A stretch of 9,587 nucleotides of DNA from Actinomycetota bacterium. GTDB lineage: Bacteria > Actinomycetota > Humimicrobiia > Humimicrobiales > Humimicrobiaceae. Below the pieces are notes generated by a model, which worked only from the letters and a program-made list of their open reading frames with translations, was not told where the DNA came from and ran no database searches. The DNA lies in the NCBI GenBank assembly GCA_028697935.1, contig JAQVEM010000051.1, positions 1-9,587 of the forward strand. Direction: 5' to 3'. The translations under genes and the position numbers were made by a program. Position 1 is the stretch's first letter. The number at the start of each line of letters is the position of its first letter. Below, in pieces: positions 1-6,148 of this stretch.

Positions 1-122
1 ATAATACTGAGATGGAAATAAACCTTATATCTCCCATAGCTATGGAAGAAGGACAGAGGTTTGCTATACGTGAAGGTGGAAGAACGATAGGAGCAGGTAG
101 TGTTACAAAGATACTTGAGTAG
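1..122 (+). CDS. tuf: Elongation factor EF-Tu, C-terminal end (5' truncated by window)
   Basis: Only the last 39 codons are present, read from position 3, ending at TAG 120-122. The peptide contains ISPIAMEEGQRFAIREGGRT and ends in GAGSVTKILE. This is the well-known C-terminus of bacterial EF-Tu, from its third beta-barrel domain. EF-Tu is the GTPase that delivers aminoacyl-tRNA to the ribosomal A site; its GTP-binding domain lies outside this window. The next gene, rpsJ, starts 35 bases after the stop with no terminator between, so tuf probably ends a str-type operon (rpsL-rpsG-fusA-tuf) that continues into the S10 operon. That upstream gene set is inferred from usual bacterial order and is not seen here. 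Identity is very secure. Confidence 0.96.
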   Translation, partial: NTEMEINLISPIAMEEGQRFAIREGGRTIGAGSVTKILE

Positions 123-157
123 AAAAATAGAGATGAAAAAAAGCAGGAGGAGAAGTA

Positions 158-478
158 ATGACACCAGGTAAATCGGGTCAGAGAATTAGAATTAAATTAA
201 AAGCTTATGATAGTGAAATAATAGATCGTTCAGCAAGAAAGATAGTGGAAACGGTCGAGAATTCTGGTGCAATAGTTTCTGGTCCAATTCCACTGCCGAA
301 TAAAAAAAATGTGTATTGTGTTATAAGGTCTCCTCATGTAGATAAAGACTCAAGAGAACATTTTGAAATACGAACACATAAGAGACTTATAGATATCATA
401 GACCCTAACCCTAAAACGGTAGATTTATTAATGAGATTGAATTTACCTGCTGGAGTGGGTATAGAGATAAAATCTTAA
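158..478 (+). CDS. rpsJ: 30S ribosomal protein S10 (NusE)
   Basis: The 106-residue product matches S10 in length and along its whole sequence. It has RIRIKLKAYDSEIID at residues 9-23, the GPIPLPNKK segment at 42-50 and EHFEIRTHKRLIDI at 67-80. S10 sits in the 30S head. In bacteria it also acts as NusE, binding NusB and NusG in antitermination and in transcription-translation coupling. The ATG follows a strong AGGAGG at 145-150 with a 7-base spacer. The N-terminus MTPGKSG is a few residues longer than in E. coli, within normal variation. It is the first gene of the S10 cluster. The 35-base gap behind tuf is too short to hold an E. coli-type S10 leader, so L4-mediated attenuation at this site is unlikely. 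Confidence 0.98.
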   Translation: MTPGKSGQRIRIKLKAYDSEIIDRSARKIVETVENSGAIVSGPIPLPNKKNVYCVIRSPHVDKDSREHFEIRTHKRLIDIIDPNPKTVDLLMRLNLPAGVGIEIKS

Positions 479-509
479 AAGAAAGTGTCTTCTGGAAAGT
501 GATGTAAAG

Positions 510-1133
510 ATGGTAAATGCAATATATGGTAAAAAACTTGGATGTACGCAGATATTTAATGAAAAGGGTAATGCTTTATATGTGACAGCAATAGAAGCAG
601 AGCAATGTGTAATTGTTGAGGTTAAAGATGAAAAAAAAGATGGATATAATGCTCTGAAAATTGGATTTGGCGGTATCAAGGATAAGAAAGCAAGTAAGCC
701 CCATAAAGGTGAATTTGCTAAAAATAAAATAGAGACAAAAAAATATTTAAGGGAAATCAGGGTAGACAAATTTAACAGTGAATATAAACCCGGTGACAGT
801 ATCGACCTTAAGATTTTTAAAATAGGTGATAAGGTAAAAATAACAGGAAACAATAAAGGCAAAGGGTTTGCTGGAGTAATAAAGAGGCATGGTTTTCAAA
901 GAGGGAGAATGTCGCATGGTTCTCATTCTCACAGGATACCTGGTTCTGTTGGAATGTGCTCTACTCCTTCAAGAATAGCAAAAGGGAAAAAGATGCCGGG
1001 CAGGATGGGTAATAAGCAGGTTACAATCCGGGGTTCGGAAATAGTTGATATTATTGAAGACCAGAATTTAATTCTGGTTAAGGGCAGTGTTCCAGGCGCT
1101 AAAGGGAGTTTTGTTTTATTAAGGAAAGTCTAA
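510..1133 (+). CDS. rplC: 50S ribosomal protein L3
   Basis: The 207-residue product has the L3 fold markers. It opens with the typical GKKLGCTQIF (residues 7-16), followed by the central extension GKGFAGVIKRHGF (117-129), SHGSHSHRIPGS (135-146), KKMPGRMGN (160-168) and the closing KGSVPGAKGS (191-200). L3 is an early assembly protein of the 50S subunit, and its central loop reaches towards the peptidyl transferase centre. The ATG has only a modest SD, GTGAT at 499-503, which would pair with the GATCAC part of the 16S tail. The gene lies 31 bases after rpsJ and 26 before rplD. Nothing is broken or missing. Confidence 0.98.
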   Translation: MVNAIYGKKLGCTQIFNEKGNALYVTAIEAEQCVIVEVKDEKKDGYNALKIGFGGIKDKKASKPHKGEFAKNKIETKKYLREIRVDKFNSEYKPGDSIDLKIFKIGDKVKITGNNKGKGFAGVIKRHGFQRGRMSHGSHSHRIPGSVGMCSTPSRIAKGKKMPGRMGNKQVTIRGSEIVDIIEDQNLILVKGSVPGAKGSFVLLRKV

Positions 1134-1159
1134 TAGACTATTGTTTTTAGGAGAGTAAA

Positions 1160-1792
1160 ATGGGTAGCCTTGGTGTAATAAATATTGATGATGGCACAGA
1201 GATAGAAAAAATTAAAATACCGGATGAACTTGTGAATAAAGAGATCAACTCTGAGGTATTATATTACGAAGTTAAAAGATATCTTGCTTCATTAAGAGCT
1301 GGTACGCATAAAACTAAGGATAGAGGTGAGGTGCGTGGCGGTGGTAAAAAACCCTGGAGACAAAAGGGTACAGGAAACGCAAGGGCAGGTTCAATAAGGT
1401 CTCCTTTGTGGAAAGGCGGCGGAGTAGTTTTTGGTCCTGTGCCAAGAGATTATTCTTTTAAATTGAACAAAAAAGTTATAAAACAGTCCAGACTAATGGC
1501 GTTATCAGAAAAATATAAAGATAAAAAAATTATTGTAATAGATGAGTTAAAATTTGAGAAACCAGCCACTAAAAAAGCTGAAATGGTGCTCAGAAAACTA
1601 AATCTGGATAAAAGTAAAAAAATACTAATTGTTTTTGATAATCTTGATAATAATGAGGTAAAATCTTTCAGGAACATACAGAATGTTATGATCGAAAGCG
1701 TTAGAGGTTTGAATACTTATATTATGCTTGTAGCAGATTATATAGTTTTTACGAGGAGTTCGTTGAATGATTTTATAGAGAGGTTTAAGTAA
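1160..1792 (+). CDS. rplD: 50S ribosomal protein L4
   Basis: The 210-residue product is a full-length L4. The long rRNA-binding loop, about residues 49-98, includes KKPWRQKGTGNARAGS (63-78) and GGGVVFGPVPRDYSF (86-100). A globular alpha/beta part follows and ends in a hydrophobic strand with DYIVFT before the C-terminus. L4 is an early 50S assembly protein whose loop lines the peptide exit tunnel next to L22. In E. coli it also represses its own operon; no such target is visible here. The ATG has AGGAG at 1149-1153 with a 6-base spacer. The stop TAA (1790-1792) shares its last A with the rplW start, a TAATG junction that points to translational coupling. Confidence 0.98.
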   Translation: MGSLGVINIDDGTEIEKIKIPDELVNKEINSEVLYYEVKRYLASLRAGTHKTKDRGEVRGGGKKPWRQKGTGNARAGSIRSPLWKGGGVVFGPVPRDYSFKLNKKVIKQSRLMALSEKYKDKKIIVIDELKFEKPATKKAEMVLRKLNLDKSKKILIVFDNLDNNEVKSFRNIQNVMIESVRGLNTYIMLVADYIVFTRSSLNDFIERFK

Positions 1793-2079
1793 TGAAAGAT
1801 CCGAGAGATATAATTTTATCTCCAGTTGTATCTGAAAAAAGTTATGCCGGAGTGCAGAGCAAAAGATACTCTTTCTTTGTGGATATTAGAGCAGAAAAGA
1901 GTGAAATAAAAAGAGCAATTGAAGATATATTTAAAGTTAAGGTTTTAAAGATAAGTACAATAAATATTAAACCCAAACCAAAAAGGCTTGGTAGATCGAT
2001 GGGTACAAATTCGCGCATGAAAAAGGCTGTAGTTACCCTTAGTAAAAAAGATAAGATTGATTTTTTTGAGTCTGTCTGA
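1792..2079 (+). CDS. rplW: 50S ribosomal protein L23
   Basis: The 95-residue product matches bacterial L23. It has the N-terminal DIILSPVVSEKSY (residues 6-18), the helix EIKRAIEDIFKVKVLKI, a basic loop rich in Lys and Pro around 61-76, and the final strand KKAVVTLSKKDKIDFFE. L23 sits at the exit of the peptide tunnel, where trigger factor and the signal recognition particle dock. The start overlaps the rplD stop by one base; GAGAGG at 1778-1783 inside rplD can serve as its SD. The stop TGA (2077-2079) lies in the loop of a small inverted repeat in front of rplB (see 2072-2087). Confidence 0.98.
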   Translation: MKDPRDIILSPVVSEKSYAGVQSKRYSFFVDIRAEKSEIKRAIEDIFKVKVLKISTINIKPKPKRLGRSMGTNSRMKKAVVTLSKKDKIDFFESV

Positions 2080-2087
2080 TCTGACAG
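2072..2087 (+). promoter_or_regulatory. Small inverted repeat at the rplW stop / rplB SD
   Basis: CTGTC (2072-2076) and GACAG (2083-2087) can pair around a 6-base loop that contains the rplW stop codon TGA. The 3' arm overlaps the first two bases of the rplB SD AGGAGG (2086-2091). A ribosome finishing rplW would open the stem and free the SD, so the arrangement could couple L23 and L2 synthesis. The stem is only 5 bp and may arise by chance; the function is inference. Confidence 0.25.
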
Positions 2088-2099
2088 GAGGTATTAGAG

Positions 2100-2930
2100 T
2101 TGGCAGTTAAAAAATATAAACCTACTTCTCCAGGTAGAAGATTTGGAACAGTTTCAGATTTTACAGTTTTAACAAAAAAAAGGCCGGAAAAATCACTGAC
2201 CAGGTCTTTTAAAAAATCTGCTGGAAGAAATAACAATGGCAGGATTACAAGAAGGCATAGCGGTGGTGGCCACAAGAGGCTATACAGAGTTATAGACTAT
2301 AAAAGAATGAGAGATGGTATTCCGGCACGTGTAGAAGCTATTGAGTATGACCCCAATAGAAGTGCAAGAATTGCTTTACTTAGCTATAAAGATGGTAAAA
2401 AAAGTTATATAATAGCACCTCTGAAAATAAAAGTTGGGGATATTTTAATGTCTGGAGAAAAGGTTGACATTAAAGCCGGTAATGTTATGCAGTTAAGAAA
2501 TATTCCGGTTGGAACAATAATACATAATATAGAATTAAAAGAAGGTAAAGGAGCAGAGCTTGCAAGATCTGCCGGAGCATCAGCACAACTTCTTGCAAAG
2601 GAGGGAGATTACGCCAGCATAAAGCTCCCTTCAGGTGAAGTAAGACTGGTTAGATTAAATTGTAGAGCGTGTATAGGCCAGGTTGGGAATACAACCCATG
2701 AGATTATTCATCTGGGTAAAGCAGGAAGAAAAAGATGGCTCAGGGTGAGACCTTCTGTTAGAGGAACGGCAATGAACCCGGTAGATCATCCTCATGGCGG
2801 TGGTGAAGGTAAAAATAAAAGTGCAGGAAGGAACCCTGTTACACCCTGGGGAAAACCAACGCTGGGTTACAGAACGAGGAAGAAAAATAATAAAAATGAT
2901 AAATATATAGTCAGAAGAAGAAATAAATAA
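2100..2930 (+). CDS. rplB: 50S ribosomal protein L2
   Basis: The 276-residue product is a complete L2. The N-terminal KKYKPTSPGRRFGTVSDF leads into the conserved RRHSGGGHKRLYRVIDYKR (51-69), then the OB-fold and SH3-like RNA-binding domains. The signature RGTAMNPVDHPHGGGEG lies at 221-237, with His230 in the position of the E. coli histidine near the peptidyl transferase centre. L2 binds 23S rRNA domain IV and supports subunit joining and peptide bond formation. The start is TTG at 2100. AGGAGG at 2086-2091 with an 8-base spacer and the conserved MAVKKYKP N-terminus both support it, and no ATG is placed well. The tail is rich in Lys, Asn and Arg, as usual. Confidence 0.98.
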   Translation: MAVKKYKPTSPGRRFGTVSDFTVLTKKRPEKSLTRSFKKSAGRNNNGRITRRHSGGGHKRLYRVIDYKRMRDGIPARVEAIEYDPNRSARIALLSYKDGKKSYIIAPLKIKVGDILMSGEKVDIKAGNVMQLRNIPVGTIIHNIELKEGKGAELARSAGASAQLLAKEGDYASIKLPSGEVRLVRLNCRACIGQVGNTTHEIIHLGKAGRKRWLRVRPSVRGTAMNPVDHPHGGGEGKNKSAGRNPVTPWGKPTLGYRTRKKNNKNDKYIVRRRNK

Positions 2931-2969
2931 GTTAATTAGCATTGCTATGGTGCTTAGAGGAGGGGTATA

Positions 2970-3263
2970 GTGTCAAGGTCTCTAAAGAAAGGGCCCTTTG
3001 TAGAAGAAAAATTAATGAAGAAAATAAATGAACTAAATGATTCAGGAGAGAAGAAAATCATAAAAACCTGGTCCAGAAGTTCAACTATTTTCCCGGAAAT
3101 GGTTGGCCATACTATAGCTGTTTACGATGGCAGGAGACATATTCCGGTCTTTATATCAGAATCAATGGTCGGGCATAAACTTGGAGAATTTGCACCGACA
3201 AGATCTATAAGACCGCACGTTTTTAAAGGGAAAAGTGAGAGGACTACTACTGTAAAAAAATAA
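2970..3263 (+). CDS. rpsS: 30S ribosomal protein S19
   Basis: The 97-residue product begins with the near-invariant SRSLKKGPFVEEKLMKKI and carries WSRSSTIFPEMVGHTIAVY (34-52) and MVGHKLGEFAPTR (66-78), both S19 hallmarks. S19 forms a complex with S13 in the 30S head and contacts the A-site region and the B1 inter-subunit bridge. The start is GTG at 2970 behind AGGAGG (2958-2963) with a 6-base spacer; the second codon gives the conserved Ser. The C-terminal segment after TR reads SIRPHVFKGK rather than the commoner TF(K/R)GH, a mild variation. The 39-base gap from rplB holds no convincing signal beyond the SD. Confidence 0.98.
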   Translation: MSRSLKKGPFVEEKLMKKINELNDSGEKKIIKTWSRSSTIFPEMVGHTIAVYDGRRHIPVFISESMVGHKLGEFAPTRSIRPHVFKGKSERTTTVKK

Positions 3264-3296
3264 TGGTCTTAGATTTTTAAAAAGGAGGCTGGAGAT

Positions 3297-3668
3297 TTGG
3301 AAGCGAAAGCTGTAGAAAAATATATAAGAATATCACCAAGAAAAGTAAAATATGTAGTTGATATGATAAAAACAAAACCTATTGAGGATGCAATAGATAT
3401 TTTGTCATTTACTCCGAAAGGAGCAGCAGTTGTAGTTAAAAAAGCAATACAGAGTGCTGTAGCAAATGCGACTGAAAATTATAAAATGAAAGAAGAAGAT
3501 TTATATATTACAAAAATACTGGTAAATGAAGGTCCAACATTAAAAAGATTTAAGCCAAGAGCAAGAGGCAGAGCCACCAGGATAAGAAAAAGGACTACTC
3601 ATCTGTCAGTTTATGTATCTGATGGAAAAGGGAAGGAGGTTAAGGATGGGGCAAAAGGTAAATCCTAA
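3297..3668 (+). CDS. rplV: 50S ribosomal protein L22
   Basis: The 123-residue product matches L22. YIRISPRKVKYVVDMIK (9-25) is the usual first helix. Residues 79-93, GPTLKRFKPRARGRA, form the tip of the beta-hairpin that reaches into the peptide exit tunnel, where macrolide-resistance changes are known in other species. The start is TTG at 3297, fixed by AAAGGAGG at 3281-3288 (8-base spacer) and by agreement with family N-termini. The C-terminal tail, from about KGKEVKDGAKGKS, is slightly longer than in E. coli. Its last 23 bases, including the stop, overlap the start of rpsC in another frame, and the rpsC SD lies inside this gene. Confidence 0.97.
   Translation: MEAKAVEKYIRISPRKVKYVVDMIKTKPIEDAIDILSFTPKGAAVVVKKAIQSAVANATENYKMKEEDLYITKILVNEGPTLKRFKPRARGRATRIRKRTTHLSVYVSDGKGKEVKDGAKGKS
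3633..3639 (+). promoter_or_regulatory. SD that fixes the rpsC start
   Basis: AAGGAGG lies inside rplV, 6 bases before ATG 3646. It supports starting S3 at the family-typical MGQKVNPNG. The longer open frame that begins at ATG 3613 has no SD and would add eleven residues with no family support. Confidence 0.85.
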
Positions 3669-4335
3669 TGGACTCAGAATTGGAATTAATAAAGACTGGC
3701 AATCAAGGTGGTTCGCTTTAAAGGAGTATCCCCGTTTTCTTGAAGAAGATATTATTATAAGAAAGATAATAGAAGAACAACTGGGAAATGCAGGGATTTC
3801 AAAAATCGAAATTGAAAGAACAGAGGAAGAAGTAAAAGTTGATGTGCATACTTCAAAGCCCGGTATTGTTATAGGAAGAAGAGGGGCAACAATTAATGAT
3901 ATAAGAGACCTGATAGAAAAAAGAACAGGTAGTATTATTCAATTAAATATAATTGAAGTAAAGAAACCTGAACTTGTTGCGAAACTGGTAGCTGAAGGAA
4001 TTGCTTCACAGCTTGAAGGGCGTGCCAGCTATAGAAAAGCTATGAAAAAAGCTGTTTCTTTATGCATGAAGGCAGGAGCAAAAGGCATCAGAGTCCAGTG
4101 TGCAGGAAGATTGGGTGGAGCCGAAATGGCAAGGACTGAATGGTACAGAGAAGGAAGAGTTCCTCTACATACACTAAGAGCAAATATTGATTATGGTTTT
4201 GCGGAAGCTAATACAACTTTTGGTAAGATTGGTGTCAAGGTATGGATATATCTTGGAGATGTTATACTTGATGACGAAGAAATAAAAAAAGAAAAATTTC
4301 AGGATAAGGGTAATAAAGTAAAAGAGAAAGTTTAA
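3646..4335 (+). CDS. rpsC: 30S ribosomal protein S3
   Basis: The 229-residue product starts with the near-universal MGQKVNPNGLRIG. The frame is open from ATG 3613, but the SD at 3633-3639 and the family N-terminus favour 3646. A type II KH domain spans about residues 39-107 with the GRRG loop at 77-80. The C-terminal domain carries QLEGRASYRKAMKKA (122-136) and the GRLGGAEMARTEWYREGRVPL region around 154-173. S3 sits at the mRNA entry channel; the basic residues near 130-134 match the E. coli positions linked to mRNA helicase activity. The tail after IYLGDVILDDEE is short and highly charged. The start overlaps rplV by 23 bases, suggesting coupled translation. Confidence 0.97.
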   Translation: MGQKVNPNGLRIGINKDWQSRWFALKEYPRFLEEDIIIRKIIEEQLGNAGISKIEIERTEEEVKVDVHTSKPGIVIGRRGATINDIRDLIEKRTGSIIQLNIIEVKKPELVAKLVAEGIASQLEGRASYRKAMKKAVSLCMKAGAKGIRVQCAGRLGGAEMARTEWYREGRVPLHTLRANIDYGFAEANTTFGKIGVKVWIYLGDVILDDEEIKKEKFQDKGNKVKEKV

Positions 4336-4351
4336 GATTTGATTTAGGATC

Positions 4352-4358
4352 AGGTGAT
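4352..4358 (+). promoter_or_regulatory. GGTGAT-type SD deciding the rplP start
   Basis: AGGTGAT sits 5 bases before ATG 4364 and would pair with the ATCACC part of the 16S rRNA 3' end rather than only with CCTCC. Its distance fits 4364 better than the family-typical ATG at 4373, which would be 14 bases away. Confidence 0.6.
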
Positions 4359-4363
4359 ATATT

Positions 4364-4783
4364 ATGGCAGCAATGTTAATGCCTAAAAGAGTTAAATACA
4401 GAAAAGTACACAGGGGTAAAATGAAAGGCAGAGCAAAAGGGGGCACAAAGCTTTCTTTTGGAGAATATGGTCTGCAGGCACTTGAGTCTGGCTGGTTAAC
4501 AAGCAGACAGCTCGAGGCTGCGAGAGTAGCTCTAACCAGATATATCAAAAGAGGAGGAAAAGTATGGATAAATGTTTTTCCTCATAAACCAGTAACTAAA
4601 AAACCTGCCGAAACGCGTATGGGTGGAGGAAAAGGTGCCCCTGAAGACTGGGTAGCTGTGGTCAAACCAGGCAGAATATTATTTGAGGTTTCGGGTGTAA
4701 GTATGGAAGTTGCTAAAGAAGCAATCAGGCTGGCTTCCAGTAAATTATCAATAAAAACAAAATTTATTTATGAGGAATTTTAG
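4364..4783 (+). CDS. rplP: 50S ribosomal protein L16
   Basis: The product is 139 residues from ATG 4364, or 136 from the in-frame ATG 4373 that gives the usual N-terminus MLMPKRVKYRK. The SD spacing favours 4364, which adds MAA. L16 markers include KRVKYRKVHRGKMKG (8-22), GLQALESGWLTSRQLEAAR (36-54) and RMGGGKGAPEDW (85-96), which fits the L16 family signature. Arg85 corresponds to the arginine near the peptidyl transferase centre that is hydroxylated in E. coli. L16 organises the A-site tRNA elbow region of the 50S subunit and is a late assembly protein. It is 28 bases after rpsC and 15 before rpmC. Confidence 0.97.
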   Translation: MAAMLMPKRVKYRKVHRGKMKGRAKGGTKLSFGEYGLQALESGWLTSRQLEAARVALTRYIKRGGKVWINVFPHKPVTKKPAETRMGGGKGAPEDWVAVVKPGRILFEVSGVSMEVAKEAIRLASSKLSIKTKFIYEEF

Positions 4784-4798
4784 ACGAGTATATAAAAA

Positions 4799-5104
4799 AT
4801 GAAAGTAAATGAGTTGAGAGAATTAAGAGAACGGACAAAAGAGGAATTAGAAGCAAAACTTTTAGAAATTAAAAAGAGTCTTTTTGCTCTTAAGTTCCAG
4901 AAAGCAACAGGTCAGCTGGATAATCCTGTAAAAATACGGAATTTAAGAAAGGATATAGCAAGAATAGAAACACTTCTTCGAGAAAAGGAATTGAATAGGA
5001 AAAAAGAATTGATTAAAGAAAATGCTGGCATAGATTCAGACACTGAGGAGGAAGCTGGCAGAAAGCAAATCAAAAGAAAAATAAAATTAAGAAAAAAGGT
5101 ATAA
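4799..5104 (+). CDS. rpmC: 50S ribosomal protein L29 with a long charged C-terminal extension
   Basis: Residues 1 to about 66 form the normal two-helix L29 hairpin: the VNELRELRERTKEELEAKL helix, the conserved LFALKFQKATGQLDNP (28-43), and IRNLRKDIARIETLLREKE. L29 proteins are usually about 60-75 residues, but this one has 101. The extra 35 or so are highly charged, with an acidic patch DSDTEEE (79-85) followed by a basic end QIKRKIKLRKKV, and look disordered or helical. L29 binds near the tunnel exit beside L23, where chaperones and the signal recognition particle dock, so the tail could reach the exit surface; that is inference. No good SD precedes ATG 4799 (GAGG at 4772-4775 is 23 bases away), so translation may be coupled to rplP. 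Confidence 0.95.
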   Translation: MKVNELRELRERTKEELEAKLLEIKKSLFALKFQKATGQLDNPVKIRNLRKDIARIETLLREKELNRKKELIKENAGIDSDTEEEAGRKQIKRKIKLRKKV

Positions 5105-5137
5105 AAAAAGAAGTACAAAATATTTAAGGGGGATTTT

Positions 5138-5392
5138 TTGGGAAGCGCAAAAGCAAAAACAAGAATAGGTACAGTAGTTAGTGATAAAATGGATAAGACA
5201 GTTGTTGTTGCTGTAGAATCTTACTACAAGCACCCTTTATATAAAAAAATATTGAGGAAAGTAAAAAAATTTAAAGTGCATGACCCTGATGGAAAATGCA
5301 AAATAGGTGATGTGATAAAAATTTCTGAAACCAGACCCCTGAGTAAGACAAAACGATGGAGACTGGTAGAGGTTATAAAGAAAGCTGAGTAA
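5138..5392 (+). CDS. rpsQ: 30S ribosomal protein S17
   Basis: The 84-residue product matches S17, a single OB-fold. It has the opening strand RIGTVVSDKMDKTVVVAVE (9-27), the loop HPLYKKILRKVKKFKVHDP (32-50) and the S17 signature GDVIKISETRPLSKTKRW (57-74). S17 is a primary binder of 16S rRNA helix 11 and starts assembly of the 30S body. The start is TTG at 5138 after AAGGGGGA (5126-5133) with a 4-base spacer. It sits inside a T6 run, so the exact start rests on the SD and on the N-terminal length expected for the family. It follows rpmC by 33 bases and is the last gene of the classical S10 operon. Confidence 0.97.
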   Translation: MGSAKAKTRIGTVVSDKMDKTVVVAVESYYKHPLYKKILRKVKKFKVHDPDGKCKIGDVIKISETRPLSKTKRWRLVEVIKKAE

Positions 5393-5406
5393 AGAGGGAT
5401 TAAAAA

Positions 5407-5775
5407 ATGATTCAGGTTGAAACAAGAGTAAATGTAGCAGATAACACAGGAGCGCATGTAATTGAATGTATAAAAGTTCTGGGTGGTTCTCGAAAAAGGT
5501 ACGCATGTGTTGGTGATATATTTGTTGCAGCTGTAAAGGTTGCTGACCCTGGAGGGGTTGTAAAAAAAAGTGACATTGTAAAAGCTGTTCTGGTAAGGTC
5601 AAAAAAGATATACAGAAGAGCTGATGGTTCTTATATAAGATTTGATGATAATGCAGCTGTTATTATTGATGCACAGCGTAACCCTCGCGGAACCAGGATT
5701 TTTGGTCCTGTAGCAAGAGAACTCCGGGATAAAAATTTTATGAAGATAATCTCACTTGCACCTGAAGTAGTTTAA
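5407..5775 (+). CDS. rplN: 50S ribosomal protein L14
   Basis: At 122 residues this is exactly the usual bacterial L14 length. It begins MIQVETRVNVADNTGA, carries CIKVLGGSRKRYACVGD (21-37), the basic strand VVKKSDIVKAVLVRSKK (51-67), and NPRGTRIFGPVARELRDKNF (92-111). L14 lies on the 50S face that meets the 30S subunit (bridges B5 and B8) and is where the silencing factor RsfS binds in bacteria that have it. Start ATG 5407 follows AGAGGGAT (5393-5400), 6 bases away. It is the first gene of the classical spc operon, yet only 14 bases separate it from rpsQ, leaving no room for an independent terminator and promoter. Confidence 0.98.
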   Translation: MIQVETRVNVADNTGAHVIECIKVLGGSRKRYACVGDIFVAAVKVADPGGVVKKSDIVKAVLVRSKKIYRRADGSYIRFDDNAAVIIDAQRNPRGTRIFGPVARELRDKNFMKIISLAPEVV

Positions 5776-5807
5776 TTTTTTGGTTTATTAATTAATGGGG
5801 ATTAAAA

Positions 5808-6119
5808 ATGTTAAAGATAAAGAAAAATGACAGGGTAGAAATAATAAAAGGTAAAGATAAAGGAAAAATCGGAAAAGTGTTGCGTATAGAAGCAGCTGAA
5901 AATAGATTATATGTTGAAGGCATCAATATAATAAAAAAGCATACAAGGCAGAAAGATCAGAGCAAGCCAGGTGGTGTTATTAAGAAGGAAGGGCCTATTG
6001 TTATTTCTAATGTTAAATTGATCTGTCCGAATTGCGGTAAGGCAGCAAGAGTTGGTTTTGAAGTTAAAGAACCAGGTGTTAAAGTAAGAATATGCCGAAA
6101 ATGCAAACAGCAAATTTAG
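5808..6119 (+). CDS. rplX: 50S ribosomal protein L24, four-cysteine (zinc-ribbon) form
   Basis: The 103-residue product has a KOW motif near the N-terminus (KNDRVEIIKGKDKGKIGKVL, 6-25) and the L24 loop KKHTRQKDQSKPGGVIKKEG (43-62). The C-terminus holds two CxxC pairs, CPNC at 73-76 and CRKC at 96-99, the pattern of a zinc ribbon. E. coli L24 lacks these cysteines, but many other bacterial L24 proteins have them. L24 starts 50S assembly by binding the 5' end of 23S rRNA and ends up near the tunnel exit. Start ATG 5808 follows GGGGAT (5797-5802). Zinc binding itself is inferred from the four cysteines. Confidence 0.97.
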   Translation: MLKIKKNDRVEIIKGKDKGKIGKVLRIEAAENRLYVEGINIIKKHTRQKDQSKPGGVIKKEGPIVISNVKLICPNCGKAARVGFEVKEPGVKVRICRKCKQQI

Positions 6120-6148
6120 AATAATTTAAAATAGCCGGGTGATTATTA

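Noticed and set aside
443..862. Minus-strand open frame of 139 codons across rplC
   Set aside because: It lies wholly opposite a certain gene (L3), has no SD or recognisable protein family, and its Leu/Ser/Phe-rich composition is what the reverse of Lys-rich coding sequence gives. The same applies to the other minus-strand frames, such as 4174-4548, 5237-5602, 6079-6432 and 7194-7526.
1127..1148. Possible terminator after rplC (AGTCT-AAT-AGACT, then a T-rich run)
   Set aside because: The stem is only 5 bp with a 3-base loop and two G:C pairs, it overlaps the rplC stop, and the T run leads directly into the rplD SD. It is too weak and badly placed for an intrinsic terminator.
2937..2947. Palindrome TAGCA-T-TGCTA between rplB and rpsS
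   Set aside because: A one-base loop cannot fold as a hairpin and the arms are short; there is no sign of an operator function in this position.
2947..2970. Seven-codon open frame (ATG to TAG) just before rpsS, ending on the rpsS GTG
   Set aside because: It could be read as a leader peptide coupling to S19, but it has no SD and its codons are simply the rpsS SD region. Chance is the simpler explanation without conservation data.
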